NCBI GenBank assembly: GCA_003559755.1
Contig: PWKM01000118.1
Span: 1 to 5,088, forward strand
Direction of reading: 5' to 3'
Origin: Planctomycetota bacterium
GTDB lineage: Bacteria; Planctomycetota; PUPC01
Length of the DNA: 5,088 bases
Both the position numbers and the translations under genes were made by a program. A model generated the notes under the pieces. The model was not told the origin of the DNA, searched no databases, and saw only the letters and a program-made list of their open reading frames with translations. Positions 5,005 to 5,088 of the stretch are shown one piece after another. How positions within the stretch are numbered: the first letter of the stretch is position 1; each line of letters begins with the position of its first letter.

Positions 5005-5088
5005 ACCAACGTCAAGACGATGCTTCGTCGAAGAGTCAGGACGAATGTGAAAAAGCCGAGAAACAGAAACTGCGGCGAAATTGGGACC
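5001..5088 (+). CDS. N-terminus of an uncharacterised charged protein (3' partial)
   Basis: Only the first 29 codons are visible: MNQRQDDASSKSQDE, then CEKAEKQKLRRNWD, running off the window edge. The segment is strongly hydrophilic, rich in Lys, Arg, Glu, Asp and Gln, and contains no signal peptide or membrane helix so far; a cytoplasmic protein, or one whose membrane helix follows a charged N-tail, are both possible. The Shine-Dalgarno at 4990-4995 and the ATGA overlap with the 59-aa gene place it as the third member of the same operon. GC is about 50%, matching the two genes before it. No function can be assigned. Confidence 0.6.
   Translation, partial: MNQRQDDASSKSQDECEKAEKQKLRRNWD

Noticed and set aside
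4617..5015. 132-codon minus-strand frame opposite the orphan operon
   Set aside because: It is antisense to three frames that share a promoter, Shine-Dalgarno sites and ATGA overlaps; no motif or ribosome site supports it.
1..5088. CRISPR array, tRNA, rRNA, insertion sequence or defence-system genes
   Set aside because: I saw no regularly spaced repeats, no cloverleaf or rRNA sequence, no transposase motif, and no nuclease or helicase motifs in the supported genes.

Overview
The window is GC-rich bacterial chromosome; hand-counted lines in the left 4.2 kb run at about 63-77% GC. It is densely packed and contains no rRNA, tRNA, CRISPR array, transposase or phage gene that I can see. The gene content (an M28-type aminopeptidase-like protein with a C-terminal winged-helix tail, a hexuloisomerase-like SIS protein, an HldE-like PfkB kinase, a MEMO/AmrB protein, and short membrane-anchored orphans) together with mixed leaderless and Shine-Dalgarno starts suggests a Planctomycetota-type bacterium. 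That placement is inferred from general family knowledge; no marker gene in the window proves it.

Layout. Bases 1-1408 (+) carry the 3'-terminal part of a PA-domain/M28 aminopeptidase-like gene. It converges on 1422-1967 (-), a SIS-domain protein resembling 6-phospho-3-hexuloisomerase, with 13 bp between the stops and a small inverted repeat across them. A 76-bp divergent intergenic region (1968-2043) separates the SIS gene from 2044-3105 (+), a PfkB/ribokinase-family sugar kinase. In that gap each gene has a -10-like box exactly 6 nt from its ATG and no Shine-Dalgarno, so both mRNAs look leaderless. The kinase converges, 12 bp apart, on 3118-3966 (-), an AmrB/MEMO1-family protein with its metal-site residues intact, a clear promoter and a strong Shine-Dalgarno.

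A 316-bp divergent regulatory region (3967-4282) follows, with one good promoter in each direction, an inverted repeat between them and a GC-rich leader. To its right is a compact rightward operon of unrecognised genes: a 181-aa single-pass membrane protein (4283-4828), a 59-aa small protein (4825-5004) and the start of a third, charged protein (5001 to the edge). Each junction is an ATGA stop/start overlap. GC falls to about 56% over 4321-4800, clearly below the rest of the window.

How the genes might work together. The divergent SIS isomerase and PfkB kinase are a plausible sugar-phosphate isomerase/kinase pair sharing a promoter region, but their substrate cannot be read from the sequence. 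The peptidase and AmrB genes are probably separate units. The right-hand operon is the least explained part of the window and the best place to look for something undescribed.
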